Source of the DNA: an uncultured Clostridia bacterium
GTDB lineage: Bacteria; Bacillota; Clostridia; Oscillospirales; Ruminococcaceae
Assembly (NCBI GenBank): GCA_947624555.1
Contig: CANQKW010000004.1
Location: 1-64,000 of the forward strand
DNA length: 64,000 nt
Reading direction: 5' to 3'
In this document: positions 54,121-64,000 of the stretch, one piece after another
Position numbering within the stretch: the stretch's first letter is position 1
How the letters are laid out: the number at the start of each line of letters is the position of its first letter
Notes under the pieces: model-generated
Database searches by the model: none
What the model saw: only the letters and a program-made list of their open reading frames with translations
Told to the model about the DNA's origin: nothing
Program-made: the position numbers and the translations under genes

Positions 54121-55668
54121 ATGACGCTTTATGTAACCGACCTTGACGGAACGCTTTTAAAAAACGACGCTTCAATATCGCCTTTTTCGGTAAATACTCT
54201 TAATTCTCTTATCGAAAAAGGCGTTATGTTTACTTATGCTACGGCACGTTCGTTTTCAAGCGCCTTGCCGCTGGTCAGAAAATTGAATATCAACTGCCCC
54301 GCTGTAACGTTCAACGGGGTTTTCGTGATAAATCCGCAAACAGGAGAGCATATCATCGAAAACACTTTTACGAAAAAAGCATTGAAATCGGCGTGTGATT
54401 TTATTTCGGAAAATAACTTCGCACCGCTTGTCTATTCGTACATTGACGGCGCAGAGCGTGTTTCTTATCTCAAAAGCAAGACTGACAGCGTTATCAATTA
54501 TCTCAATGCGAGAAAAGGCGACAAACGGCTCCGTGCAGCCGAAAACTATAAGGATTTATTCGAGGGAAATATCTTCTATTTAACGGTTCTCAATGCAAAA
54601 AATACAAAGGAGCTTGACAGCTTTTTTACGGAAGAAAACGGGTTCGCTCACAACTGCCAGTCGGACACCTACGACGACACTGTCTGGTATGAAATTTACG
54701 ACAAAAAAGCAGGAAAAGCAGCCGCAGTTCTTCAGATCAAAGAGCTGCTTAATGCCGATAAGCTCGTGTGTTTCGGCGATAACAACAACGATATTTCAAT
54801 GCTCAAAGCTGCGGACTTAGGAGCAGCGGTGGTCAATTCATCCGAAAAGCTGAAAAAATCGGCGGATATTATCATCGGCGAAAATGAAAACGACGCAGTT
54901 GCAAGATTTATCGAGCAGCGTGAAACCGAAACCACCGACCGCTTTAAATTGGCTCTGGAAAAGGCTTTGAGTCGTGTGAAAAGCACAGTTGGAACGCAAA
55001 ACGAAAAGCTTATACATTCGGTTCTGAAAAATTATTACGCACCTTTTTCCGATGAACAGGAAATAAAAATCGGCAATTTTTATGCTGACGCTGTCAATGA
55101 AAACGGGATTTTTGAAATACAGACAAAACAGCTCTACAAGCTGCGTGAGAAACTTTCACTGTTTCTTGAAAACGCCTGCGTGAACCTTGTTCATCCGTTT
55201 ATTTGCGAAAGCCGTACTCTCTACATAAATGAAGAAAGCGGAGAAATCGTAAGATCCGAAAAAGCACGCAAAAAAGAGTCGTGGCTTGCGGTTTTTGAAG
55301 AATTATATTCGATAAGAGATTTTCTCAGAAACGAAAGACTGAAAATTATAATAGTAAAACTAAAGGCTGTAAAAAAGATTTATTTTCACGGGGAAATCCC
55401 CGATATTCGGAGAAAAAATGAACGCAGAAAATGCGTTATCGAAAAAATTCCTACCGAAATCGTTGAAGAGATTGTTTTTGAAAATACGGAAAATTATTAC
55501 GGATTGCTGCCCGAAAATCTTCCCGAAAAATTCACAAAAAAAGAATTTTGCAAAGCTGCAAAGGAATCCGACAGCTCTTTAAGACTTGAAGTCCTTAGAG
55601 CGGCGGGGGTTCTTGAAAAGGCAGGAAAGCAAAAAAACGCTTTTGTTTACTCGATTGTAAGGAGATAA
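54121..55668 (+). CDS. HAD phosphatase (Cof-like) fused to a PD-(D/E)XK-like C-terminal domain (DUF8091-like)
   Basis: N-term YVTDLDGTLLKNDASIS...VCFGDNNNDISMLKAADLGAAVVNS (HAD). C-term NEKLIHSVLKNYYAPFSDEQEIKIGNFYADAVNENGIFEIQTKQLYKLREKLSLFLENACVNLVHPF. Confidence 0.78.
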   Translation: MTLYVTDLDGTLLKNDASISPFSVNTLNSLIEKGVMFTYATARSFSSALPLVRKLNINCPAVTFNGVFVINPQTGEHIIENTFTKKALKSACDFISENNFAPLVYSYIDGAERVSYLKSKTDSVINYLNARKGDKRLRAAENYKDLFEGNIFYLTVLNAKNTKELDSFFTEENGFAHNCQSDTYDDTVWYEIYDKKAGKAAAVLQIKELLNADKLVCFGDNNNDISMLKAADLGAAVVNSSEKLKKSADIIIGENENDAVARFIEQRETETTDRFKLALEKALSRVKSTVGTQNEKLIHSVLKNYYAPFSDEQEIKIGNFYADAVNENGIFEIQTKQLYKLREKLSLFLENACVNLVHPFICESRTLYINEESGEIVRSEKARKKESWLAVFEELYSIRDFLRNERLKIIIVKLKAVKKIYFHGEIPDIRRKNERRKCVIEKIPTEIVEEIVFENTENYYGLLPENLPEKFTKKEFCKAAKESDSSLRLEVLRAAGVLEKAGKQKNAFVYSIVRR

Positions 55669-55672
55669 TTCT

Positions 55673-58600
55673 ATGGTCAAAATTATTGCAAACAACGCAA
55701 ATTATGATATTTCGGGAGCTTTGACAAACGACATCTGCGAGCTGCTGTGCGGCAGTTCCTGCGAGAAAAAAATCATAATCATCGTGCCAGAACAGTTTGA
55801 ATTTGAAACCGAAAAATTGATTTACAAAAAGCTCTCCGAAAGAGATTTGCTCACGAGATACCGTGAAATAAAAATCGAAACATTCTCTTCACTTTCAAAG
55901 AAAATACTGGCGGACATCGGCGAAAAAAGACCTCCTGCAAACGATACGATAAAAAATATCCTTATGCACAAGGCTGTCCGGGAGCAAAAAGATACTCTCA
56001 CTTCGCTTGCAAGACAGGCTAATAAAAACGGTTTCTGCAAAAAAATGGTGAACACGGTTTCTGTCCTGAAATCGGCAGGTCTGTCCGCTGCTGATTTTGA
56101 CGAAAAGGCAATTAAAAAACGTATCGAGGAAAACGAAAATCTGAAAAATCACCTGCCCGTAATCAACAAGCTTTGCGATGTCGGAAAGATACAAACGGGC
56201 TATGAAAGCTATCTGAGCCGTTATATAGACAGTCTTAACGCCGTCGGAGAGGCTGCTGACGCTGTCACGGAAAAAAGCGGTTATTTTAGAAATGCCGAAG
56301 TCTTTGTGGACGGATTTAACGATTTTACGGGAAATCAGCTTTATTTTCTGAAAAAAATAACGGGAAAAGCGAAAAATATAACGTTTGGTTTTACCGTTGA
56401 GCTTGATGAAAATTCACGTGAAAATCTGTTTTTTAATCTCAGAAATCAGATAGAAAAAATAAAAATTTCTGCGTATGAAAACGGTGAAGAAACGGTAACT
56501 GTCACTCGTGACATTCCCGAAAAAAAATCGGGAAACAGCTCTCTGAAACAGCTTTCTGACAAGATTTTCGGCAGCAGCAGGAGCGATAGTCCGCTTGACG
56601 GGAGCTGCGTTATCGTAAAAGCGTCCGATATTTTCGAAGAGGCGGATTATGTCTGCGCCGAAATAAAAAGACTGTGCGTTGACAAGGAATTTCTGTACCG
56701 TGAGATCGCTGTGCTGTGCGCCGACCCAAAATGCTCAAAACACATTAAAAGCGCATTTGAAAAGTACGAAATTCCTGCTTTTTTTGATATACCCGAAACG
56801 ATTTTATATCACCCTGCCGTGAATTTGTTTTTATCGCTGATAAACGTTCTTCGGGATTTTTCTGCCGAAAATGTCCTGAGCCTTATCAAAACAGGATTTT
56901 TAAGTAAGCCTGCCGATGAAAATTCAGGCAATAAATCGGGCAAAACCGCACTCTCGAAAAAGGATATTGATACTTTTGAGTCGTACATTTACGAGTGGAA
57001 TTTAAAAGCAAAACACCTCAAAAAACCGTTTGATTTTGCCGACAGAGATTCCTCAGCGGCTGTTTGTGCGGAAGAAATCAGAAAGGCTGTTGCAGATCCT
57101 CTTTTAAAGCTGCAAAAAGAGCTTAAAAACTGCGACGGAGCAGAAATCACACGCAAAATATACGAATTTGCAGCCGATGAAATAGGAATTGAAAGAGCGC
57201 TGTACAGCCGCTGCTTAAAGCAGGAGTCGGGCGAAATCGACACGGAGCTTTTGCGTGTAAATCAAATGGTGTGGGACTCTCTTGCGGAAATTCTTGAAAC
57301 GCTTGAAAGAGAGCTTACGGGGGATAATATTTCTCTTGACGAGTATTTCCGCCTGTTTTACGATATTTGTTCGGGAACGGTCCTGGCAAAGCCTCCGCAG
57401 TTTCAGGACTGCGTTCTTGTAGGAGATATTGACAGGACACGAGCGGTCGGCATAAAAGCCGCATTTATCGTTGGAGCTGCATATGATTATTTCCCGACAT
57501 CAAACGAAGGAACAGGAATTTTTTCCGAAAACGAAACAGAATTTATAAGAGAAAATCTCGACGGATTGGGTTTTACCGAAACAACCGGTTCTCTTAAAAC
57601 ACGCAAGGAACAGTACTGCCTGTCGGTTTATCGTGCTTACAAAGCGATTTCCCTGCCAAACGATTTTCTTTCGATAAGCTATTCGGAAAACGATGAAAAA
57701 GGCTCGACCGTCCAGCGCTCGCAAATCATAAACGATATACTGAATATTTTTCCTCAAACGGAAATCATAAGTGCGTCAGGCTTTTCGGACAGCTTTTTCT
57801 GCCGTTCCGTAAAATCCGCAAAGCAGCGTTATACAAAAATTCTTAAGGAAAATTCCCGAAGAAAAGCACTTCTGAAAAAAACGCTTATAGAGTTGGGCTG
57901 CAAGGATTTTACCGATAAGCTCGACGAAATTTCAAAAATAAAATCCAAAAACCGACCCGCAGAAACAATAGGCAGTCACAAACTTTCCCGTGAAACTGCG
58001 CAGAATATTTTTGACAGAAAGCTGGGCGCTACCTCCGCTGAAAAATTAAATCTCTGCAAATTCAGATATTTCTGCGAGTTCGGGCTGAAAATCAAGGAAA
58101 AAAATCAAAGAATTTTCAATGTCGGCAACAGAGGAAACGCCATACATTTTGTACTGCAAAAAATCCTTGGAAAATACTGCGGAAATATTTTGGCATTTTT
58201 CAAGCTCAACAGAAATGATTTTACAGCTTTGGCGGCGTATTATTTGCAGGAGTTCTGCCTTTGTGAAACAAACGGCGATTTTGAGGACGACAAAAGGACA
58301 AAATTTTTGTTCGCTAATCTTGCGAATGTCGCCGCAGACGTTCTGATAATACTTCAGGCGGAATTTGCCTCCCGTGATTACAGACCGAAATTCTTTGAGC
58401 TTAATCTTTCGGATGAAACCCAAAAATTTATCGTCAGCAACGACGAAAAACCCGAAAGCGCTCTTCCCGAGGCTGCTTTATTCTCTGATATAAGCGACGT
58501 AAAAATTGATGAAGTTTCTGATGACTTTCTCTTCCCAAACAAGGATTATATTCTCACAAAGCCGCTTGAAATAACGCTTGACGACAACTCAAAAGTCATT

Positions 58601-59299
58601 ATCTCCGGACGCATAGACAGAATTGATATGTTCTTTACAAGCGATGAAAACGGCGAAAAGCGCTCGTATCTCCGTGTTGTGGATTATAAATTCAATGCGA
58701 AAAGCTTTGATGTCAGCAACGCAAAAAACGGCATAAATATTCAGATGCTGCTTTATCTTTTTGCTTTGTGTGACGCAAATCAAAGCAACAAAACCGCCGT
58801 TCTCCCCGGAGGAATATGCTATGTTCCTTCGGCAAGCTCAGGCGCTGTCGACAGCAAAACCTCCGCTTTCAGACTGCTTGCGCTCAATCATCATCAAAAC
58901 GGCTTGTATGTAAAAGATGAATTTACCGACGAAGAGGCAAAAAAATATGCAGATTTTCTTATCGAAAAACTCGCCTTAAACAATGAAAAAGCCGAAAAGT
59001 CAATTCTGAAGGCATTTATTCCCGAAGGCAAAAACGCACCTACTCCCGAAGAATTTGACGCCTTGCGCAGCGACTGTCTTGCGCTTTTAAAAGACAATCT
59101 TGAAAGTATCTTTAACGGAGAAATAGACGCTGTTCCCGTAAAATATTCCGAGTCAAATATCGGAATTGACGGCAAAAGCAAAAAAACCCATAAGATTTCC
59201 TGCGACTATTGCAGATTTTCAGCTATTTGCAATAACCGTATGGAAAGGGTAACAGACATAGAAAATAACGATAAAGGAGTAAACAGCGGTGAGCAATAA
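55673..59299 (+). CDS. addB: ATP-dependent nuclease subunit B
   Basis: IIIIVPEQFEFETEKLIYKK; C-terminal RVVDYKFNAKSF nuclease motif and Cys residues LCKFRYFCEFGL...CDYCRFSAIC. Confidence 0.93.
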   Translation: MVKIIANNANYDISGALTNDICELLCGSSCEKKIIIIVPEQFEFETEKLIYKKLSERDLLTRYREIKIETFSSLSKKILADIGEKRPPANDTIKNILMHKAVREQKDTLTSLARQANKNGFCKKMVNTVSVLKSAGLSAADFDEKAIKKRIEENENLKNHLPVINKLCDVGKIQTGYESYLSRYIDSLNAVGEAADAVTEKSGYFRNAEVFVDGFNDFTGNQLYFLKKITGKAKNITFGFTVELDENSRENLFFNLRNQIEKIKISAYENGEETVTVTRDIPEKKSGNSSLKQLSDKIFGSSRSDSPLDGSCVIVKASDIFEEADYVCAEIKRLCVDKEFLYREIAVLCADPKCSKHIKSAFEKYEIPAFFDIPETILYHPAVNLFLSLINVLRDFSAENVLSLIKTGFLSKPADENSGNKSGKTALSKKDIDTFESYIYEWNLKAKHLKKPFDFADRDSSAAVCAEEIRKAVADPLLKLQKELKNCDGAEITRKIYEFAADEIGIERALYSRCLKQESGEIDTELLRVNQMVWDSLAEILETLERELTGDNISLDEYFRLFYDICSGTVLAKPPQFQDCVLVGDIDRTRAVGIKAAFIVGAAYDYFPTSNEGTGIFSENETEFIRENLDGLGFTETTGSLKTRKEQYCLSVYRAYKAISLPNDFLSISYSENDEKGSTVQRSQIINDILNIFPQTEIISASGFSDSFFCRSVKSAKQRYTKILKENSRRKALLKKTLIELGCKDFTDKLDEISKIKSKNRPAETIGSHKLSRETAQNIFDRKLGATSAEKLNLCKFRYFCEFGLKIKEKNQRIFNVGNRGNAIHFVLQKILGKYCGNILAFFKLNRNDFTALAAYYLQEFCLCETNGDFEDDKRTKFLFANLANVAADVLIILQAEFASRDYRPKFFELNLSDETQKFIVSNDEKPESALPEAALFSDISDVKIDEVSDDFLFPNKDYILTKPLEITLDDNSKVIISGRIDRIDMFFTSDENGEKRSYLRVVDYKFNAKSFDVSNAKNGINIQMLLYLFALCDANQSNKTAVLPGGICYVPSASSGAVDSKTSAFRLLALNHHQNGLYVKDEFTDEEAKKYADFLIEKLALNNEKAEKSILKAFIPEGKNAPTPEEFDALRSDCLALLKDNLESIFNGEIDAVPVKYSESNIGIDGKSKKTHKISCDYCRFSAICNNRMERVTDIENNDKGVNSGEQ

Positions 59300-62200
59300 T
59301 TTCAATCCCACAAAGGAACAGATAAATGCAATAGAATTTCCGCACGACCGCCCCGCTGTTGTCACGGCTGCGGCAGGCAGCGGAAAAACCACTCTTCTTG
59401 CAGAAAGAGTTATCAGAATAATTTCGGATATGGAAAATCCCATAAACGCAGGCACGCTTGCGGTCGTGACTTTTACCGTAAACGCAACTCAAAGCATACG
59501 AGAAAAGCTTAATCTCGCTCTGCAAAGCCGTATTTCCGAGCTGCTGAACGGTACGGGTAATTACGAGCAGATAGAATATCTTTCCGAGCAGATGTTAAAC
59601 CTCAGAAACGCCTCAATTTCCACGATAAACGCATTCTGCCTTAATTTTCTTCGTGAAAATTTTCAGGCGTTTGATTTGCCGATAAACTTTACAATTGCGG
59701 ACGAAACCAAAAAAACCTCTATGCAGATGTCGTCAATTCAGCTCGCTATGCGTGACTTTTACGATGAAAATTCAAAAGACGGTTTTTCTCCCGAAGAACG
59801 AAATACGTTGTTTTTCTCGTTTAATTTTGAAAACGACAAAGCTCTTTTTGACGCAGTAGTTAATACCGCAGAAAAATTATGCTCCTGCGAAAATGCCGAA
59901 GAATGGCTCAACAAAGCCACAAATGTTTACAGCAGCATAAATTCTCTTGAAAAAAATTACATAAATATTTATGTTGATTACATCTCAAAAAAATACAAAA
60001 AGCTGAAAAAATGCCTTGAAAGAATTGAAAATCTTCTTGAGGATTATGAAACCGAAACAGACCTTGAAAAAAACGAACAAAAGCACGAAAAAAAGATAAC
60101 CGTCCTTGAAAATCTTTCCGAACACACAGATTTCGACTGCGAACGATTTACGAATTTTGAAAGCGCTTTTAAAGGATTTGCCGACGCTCCGTCTATAAAT
60201 TCTCTTGAAATCCTGCTTGACACAATGCGCCAAACGCCCGAAAATACCGTGTCCGTAAGCCGTCTTGACCCGCAAAACTCCGTGAAAAAACGGTTCAATG
60301 CCGCTTGTAAGGATTTTCAGAAAACATATTCCGATATCCTCGAAATTAACGTTACAGTTTCGGAGGAGGAGCTTACTCTTCCGCAGCAAAAGCTTGCGGC
60401 AGACGCTTTTGCAAAGCTTGTAAGAAAATACATCGCCTATTACTGCGAAATCAAGCGCACACAGGGCTGCATCGACTTTTCCGACTGCGAGCTGCTTTTG
60501 CTGGATAAGCTGAAAAATGACCCGGATTTTCGCAGTCAGCTTTCGCAGAAATTTTCCTGCATTATCGTCGATGAATTTCAGGATTCCAACGACGTTCAGG
60601 CTGAAATTTTCAGACTTATAGGCGGAAATCATTTGTTTTTTGTCGGCGACGTAAAGCAGTCAATTTACGCTTTTCGAGGCGGCAATCCTATGATTATGTC
60701 ACGGCTCTGCAAGGGCGGCGACGGTTTTACGCCTCTTCCTCTGAACAAAAATTTCAGAAGTCGAAAGCAAATTATCGACGTTGTAAATGCGGCTTTTTCC
60801 GACCTTATGACCGAGGAATACGGCGGAGTAGATTACGCTGACAAAAACGCCCTTGATTACGGAGCAGACTATCCCGATGACAGCGACAGCTTTGACGTTG
60901 AAATCTGCGCTCTTGATTTTGATGAAAAGGACGAAACGGCAAGCGCCCGTTACACCGCCGAACTGATAAAAAAATACATAAACGACGAAAATTTTTACAT
61001 TACAAAAAAGGACAAAAAGGTTCGTCCGACATATTCGGATTTTACGATACTTATGCGGAAAAACGGCAAAATAAAGCTCTATCGGGAGGCTCTTGCCGAA
61101 CTTAATATCCCGTCGGTTGCTCCGAAAGGAAGTAATTTTCTCTTGTCGGAAGAAATTGTTTTGATGATAAATCTGCTGAAAGTCATCGACGATCCTCTTC
61201 GTGACGAAGAAACGCTGAATGTACTGATGTCGCCGCTTTACCGACTGTCCGCAGAAGAAGTCGCAGAAATGAAACTCGGAATTCTCGGTCTGCCGACGGA
61301 TAAAATTTCAAAGGAGGAGATAAAAAATATTTCTTCCTGCACAAAAAAATACTCGCTTTATAACTGTGCAGTTTTTTGCGTAAAATCGCACGAAAGAAAG
61401 AGCCTGTATCAGAAAAGCGAAGCTGCCGCTCTTGCAGAAAAAACCGAAAACGAGCTTAATTCCCGAAATATTTTCCGTGAGATAAACGGGAAAGCAAAAG
61501 CCTTTTTAAGCGACATTGACAGTTTCCGCTGTTATATGAGCAATAATTCTCTTGAAGATTTGCTTTGCAGAGTGTTTGACGTTACGGATATTTTCGCAGT
61601 CGTAAGCGCATTTGATGACAGCCGTCAGCGCATATCCAATCTTCATCTTCTGGAAACTATCGCCTCTGATTTCGTTTCAAGAGAGTGCGGAAATTTAAGC
61701 GATTTCCTGAGATTTCTGGACAAATCGCTGCAAAATGACCGTGACATTGAAGGAACTTCTCCGCCCGAAGACGCCGCAAATTCGGTTAAAATAATGACCT
61801 TCCACGGCAGCAAAGGACTTGAATCTCCGATATGCATTCTCACAGAGCTTGACAGCGCAATAAATCTGACAGACTCGTCCGGCTCTTTTCTTATCAATCA
61901 CCAATACTATTTTTCAATGGATTATGTCGACAGGAAAAACCGTTTCAGAGAAAAAACATTCAGCGGTCAGGCATTGAAAATCGCTAACCGGAAAAGTCCT
62001 ATAGGCGAAGAATTAAGGCTGCTTTATGTCGCTATGACCCGTGCACGGGAAAAACTGATTATGATAGGACGTTTCAACGAGAAAACCGTCACGGAGCTTT
62101 GCGAGAATGATTACATTCCCGAAGAGATTTTTGAAAAAAACGTGCCTTTTTACTGGATATTAAGCTCGCTGTGCAGACGGCTCAACGGTGAAACGATAAT

Positions 62201-62987
62201 TGAGAACTGCAAAGTAAAATTCTCGGACAAAATACCGCTAAGGCTGATTATAACGAACAGCGCGCCTGTTTTGCCCGTTTCGGACAATGAAAATGAGATA
62301 GAATACGATATTCCCGCAGAAGAGGTAAAAGAGCTTGCAAAAATCATTTCAAAGCCGTACAAAAACGCTGCGGAAACAAAGCGTCAGGCGAAATTTTCCG
62401 CAACAGAGCTTGCTCATAAAAAATCGCAGATACCCTTTACGCTCACAAAGCCCGCCTTTGCACTTTCCGACAAAAAAAGAGGTACAGACGTGGGAAACGC
62501 ATATCATCACTTTATGCAGCATATTTCCATAGACGCCGTGAAAAACTCTCCCGACGAAGAGCTTGACAATTTTGTTGCTTCAGAGCTTTACAGGATTTGC
62601 GACGAGGGAAAAATAACCGAAGATGAATCTCAAAGCATTGACACGGAAAAAATCTGCGAGTTTTTCCGCAGTAATATCGGAAAACGCCTGCTCAAAAGCG
62701 ATGAAATCGAACGTGAATTTCCGTTCTACGCAGAAATCGAAAGCAGCGAAATCGACGAGGATCTAAGCGGCACGGTCGGCATTCAGGGACAAATCGACCT
62801 GTTTTTCACCGAAAACGGCAAAATTATTGTCGTGGATTATAAAACAGATTTTGACGCTGCCCCCGAAAAAGACGCCTATTCAAAGCAGGTAAAAATCTAT
62901 GCAAAGGTTTTGCCTCTGCTGACAGGAAAACAGGTTTCACAAACCTATTTATATTTATTTTCAAACGGAGAAACTGTTGAATTATGA
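59289..62987 (+). CDS. addA: ATP-dependent helicase/nuclease subunit A (GTG start)
   Basis: FNPTKEQINAIEFPHDRPAVVTAAAGSGKTTLLAERVIR; IIVDEFQDSNDVQAEIFRLIGGNHLFFVGDVKQSIYAFRGGNP; KIIVVDYKTD. Confidence 0.95.
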   Translation: MSNNFNPTKEQINAIEFPHDRPAVVTAAAGSGKTTLLAERVIRIISDMENPINAGTLAVVTFTVNATQSIREKLNLALQSRISELLNGTGNYEQIEYLSEQMLNLRNASISTINAFCLNFLRENFQAFDLPINFTIADETKKTSMQMSSIQLAMRDFYDENSKDGFSPEERNTLFFSFNFENDKALFDAVVNTAEKLCSCENAEEWLNKATNVYSSINSLEKNYINIYVDYISKKYKKLKKCLERIENLLEDYETETDLEKNEQKHEKKITVLENLSEHTDFDCERFTNFESAFKGFADAPSINSLEILLDTMRQTPENTVSVSRLDPQNSVKKRFNAACKDFQKTYSDILEINVTVSEEELTLPQQKLAADAFAKLVRKYIAYYCEIKRTQGCIDFSDCELLLLDKLKNDPDFRSQLSQKFSCIIVDEFQDSNDVQAEIFRLIGGNHLFFVGDVKQSIYAFRGGNPMIMSRLCKGGDGFTPLPLNKNFRSRKQIIDVVNAAFSDLMTEEYGGVDYADKNALDYGADYPDDSDSFDVEICALDFDEKDETASARYTAELIKKYINDENFYITKKDKKVRPTYSDFTILMRKNGKIKLYREALAELNIPSVAPKGSNFLLSEEIVLMINLLKVIDDPLRDEETLNVLMSPLYRLSAEEVAEMKLGILGLPTDKISKEEIKNISSCTKKYSLYNCAVFCVKSHERKSLYQKSEAAALAEKTENELNSRNIFREINGKAKAFLSDIDSFRCYMSNNSLEDLLCRVFDVTDIFAVVSAFDDSRQRISNLHLLETIASDFVSRECGNLSDFLRFLDKSLQNDRDIEGTSPPEDAANSVKIMTFHGSKGLESPICILTELDSAINLTDSSGSFLINHQYYFSMDYVDRKNRFREKTFSGQALKIANRKSPIGEELRLLYVAMTRAREKLIMIGRFNEKTVTELCENDYIPEEIFEKNVPFYWILSSLCRRLNGETIIENCKVKFSDKIPLRLIITNSAPVLPVSDNENEIEYDIPAEEVKELAKIISKPYKNAAETKRQAKFSATELAHKKSQIPFTLTKPAFALSDKKRGTDVGNAYHHFMQHISIDAVKNSPDEELDNFVASELYRICDEGKITEDESQSIDTEKICEFFRSNIGKRLLKSDEIEREFPFYAEIESSEIDEDLSGTVGIQGQIDLFFTENGKIIVVDYKTDFDAAPEKDAYSKQVKIYAKVLPLLTGKQVSQTYLYLFSNGETVEL

Positions 62988-64000
62988 AAAAAATTATATC
63001 ATTGATTTTATCTGCCGCTTTGTCTGTGTGTTTATCGGCAGCCGCTGCCGCCGACAGCGCAGGATTTGCCTGTGAGGACGAGCTTGTTCTTCCGGCAAAA
63101 ACTCCTTACGACAAGAAATATGTTGAAATTATCTGGCACACAGACGAGGCATCAGATGCAGGCGTACCGATAAGCGAAAATGAGTTTTTGTTCTTCCCTG
63201 TATCGAATAAAATCCGTAAAATCGGCGAAAACGACGGAAAAACGATCGTTTCAGCCGAATTGGAGGAAAAGGTTTCTGAAAATTTCAAAGGCGCAATTGT
63301 CAAAGAAAAGCTTGTCCAGCCGACAAGAACAGGTATCTGCGTTGTCGATACGGAAGATATGAGCGTTCTTCAATACAAAAAATTCGGTCAGATTTCAACC
63401 GATGTCGCCGTTATCGACGATTTTGTATTTTTCGGCTGCTCGTCAGAAGAATCATTTTGCTTTTATTGTGTTGATATTAACACTCTCGAAGTGCTTTCGG
63501 AATTTAAATCCGAAAGCAAACCGTCCTCGCCTGCCCTTATGGGAGATTATGTGGTTTTTTCCTGCGGAGAAAAACTCGTCTGCTATTCAAAATCAAAAAA
63601 TAATTTCATCGAAAACAGCATAGGCGCTGAAATCAACTATGTTTTCGCAGGAGAATACGCCGTCTTTATGAGCGGCAGCGACGGCTTTATGTACAAGGTT
63701 CGGCTTAACAGCGACGGTACTGTCGAAAAAAATTCTCTTATGAAGTGCGAGGCAGGCGGAGAACTTACAGCTCCCGCAGAGTCGGGAAACAGGCTGTATG
63801 TCGGCTCTTCGGAGGGATTTTTTATCCTTGACGGTCTTAATATGGAGATCGAAAAGCATTACACCGAAATGAAAAATGCCTGTGCGCCCGTCATCACCTA
63901 CGGAAACGGATTTCGTGTCTATACAGCTGCTCCCGTGGAAAGCGACGGCGGAAAATGGTATCTGTACGGAATTCAGGATATGGAAACGGAGCAGAATATA
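62984..64000 (+). CDS. secreted beta-propeller-like protein (3' end outside window)
   Basis: Signal peptide MKKIISLILSAALSVCLSAAAAA; repeated FVFFGCSSEESFCFYCVDINTLE / AVFMSGSDGFMYKV / LYVGSSEGFFIL blades. ATGA overlap with addA stop. Confidence 0.65.
   Translation, partial: MKKIISLILSAALSVCLSAAAAADSAGFACEDELVLPAKTPYDKKYVEIIWHTDEASDAGVPISENEFLFFPVSNKIRKIGENDGKTIVSAELEEKVSENFKGAIVKEKLVQPTRTGICVVDTEDMSVLQYKKFGQISTDVAVIDDFVFFGCSSEESFCFYCVDINTLEVLSEFKSESKPSSPALMGDYVVFSCGEKLVCYSKSKNNFIENSIGAEINYVFAGEYAVFMSGSDGFMYKVRLNSDGTVEKNSLMKCEAGGELTAPAESGNRLYVGSSEGFFILDGLNMEIEKHYTEMKNACAPVITYGNGFRVYTAAPVESDGGKWYLYGIQDMETEQNI

Noticed and set aside
1-64000. CRISPR arrays, transposases, integrons, rRNA genes
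   Set aside because: No regularly spaced direct repeats, no transposase/integrase-like translations and no rRNA segments were recognised.

Overview
The window looks like a chromosomal segment of a spore-forming Firmicute, probably Ruminococcus/Oscillospirales-like. That placement is inferred from spoIVA, a DUF3794/LysM spore protein, tepA, addAB and general codon/protein flavour. The standout is a reverse-strand sulfur operon at about 9100 down to 1. Read in the direction of transcription it encodes: a YezD-like small protein (missed by the ORF track), a JAMM/M67 metalloprotease, a three-domain fusion of MoaD/ThiS-like sulfur carrier + MoeB/ThiF E1-like enzyme + rhodanese, a Family 2A (SrpI-type) encapsulin shell protein, a SufS-type cysteine desulfurase with a ~177-residue low-complexity N-terminal extension (predicted encapsulated cargo), an O-acetylhomoserine sulfhydrylase (MetY-like), TusA, thioredoxin, a ThiS-like carrier with residues beyond GG, a ThiF/MoeB-like E1, a second JAMM protease and a thioredoxin reductase. 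This is a sulfur-storing nanocompartment module physically joined to two complete protein-thiocarboxylate sulfur-transfer modules. A LysR gene sits upstream. Its promoter shares an ACCTA-N9-TAGGT palindrome with the promoter of a second sulfur locus (metY-cysK-rrf2 at 25-28 kb). The rest is mostly housekeeping: sporulation, ftsK/spoIIIE, uppP, radical-SAM pair, MCP, trpD, azlCD, dprA, two MATE pumps, apbE, rplJL with L10 leader, GntR/ABC operon, ilvBN, HisRS-like, addBA. Secondary oddities include a HAD phosphatase fused to a PD-(D/E)XK-like domain next to addBA, a hairpin covering the ribosome-binding site of a Na+/alanine symporter, a 133-bp inverted-repeat element inside the sulfur operon, and an FTR-like/thioredoxin pair. 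All family calls come from reading the translations; no database search was run.
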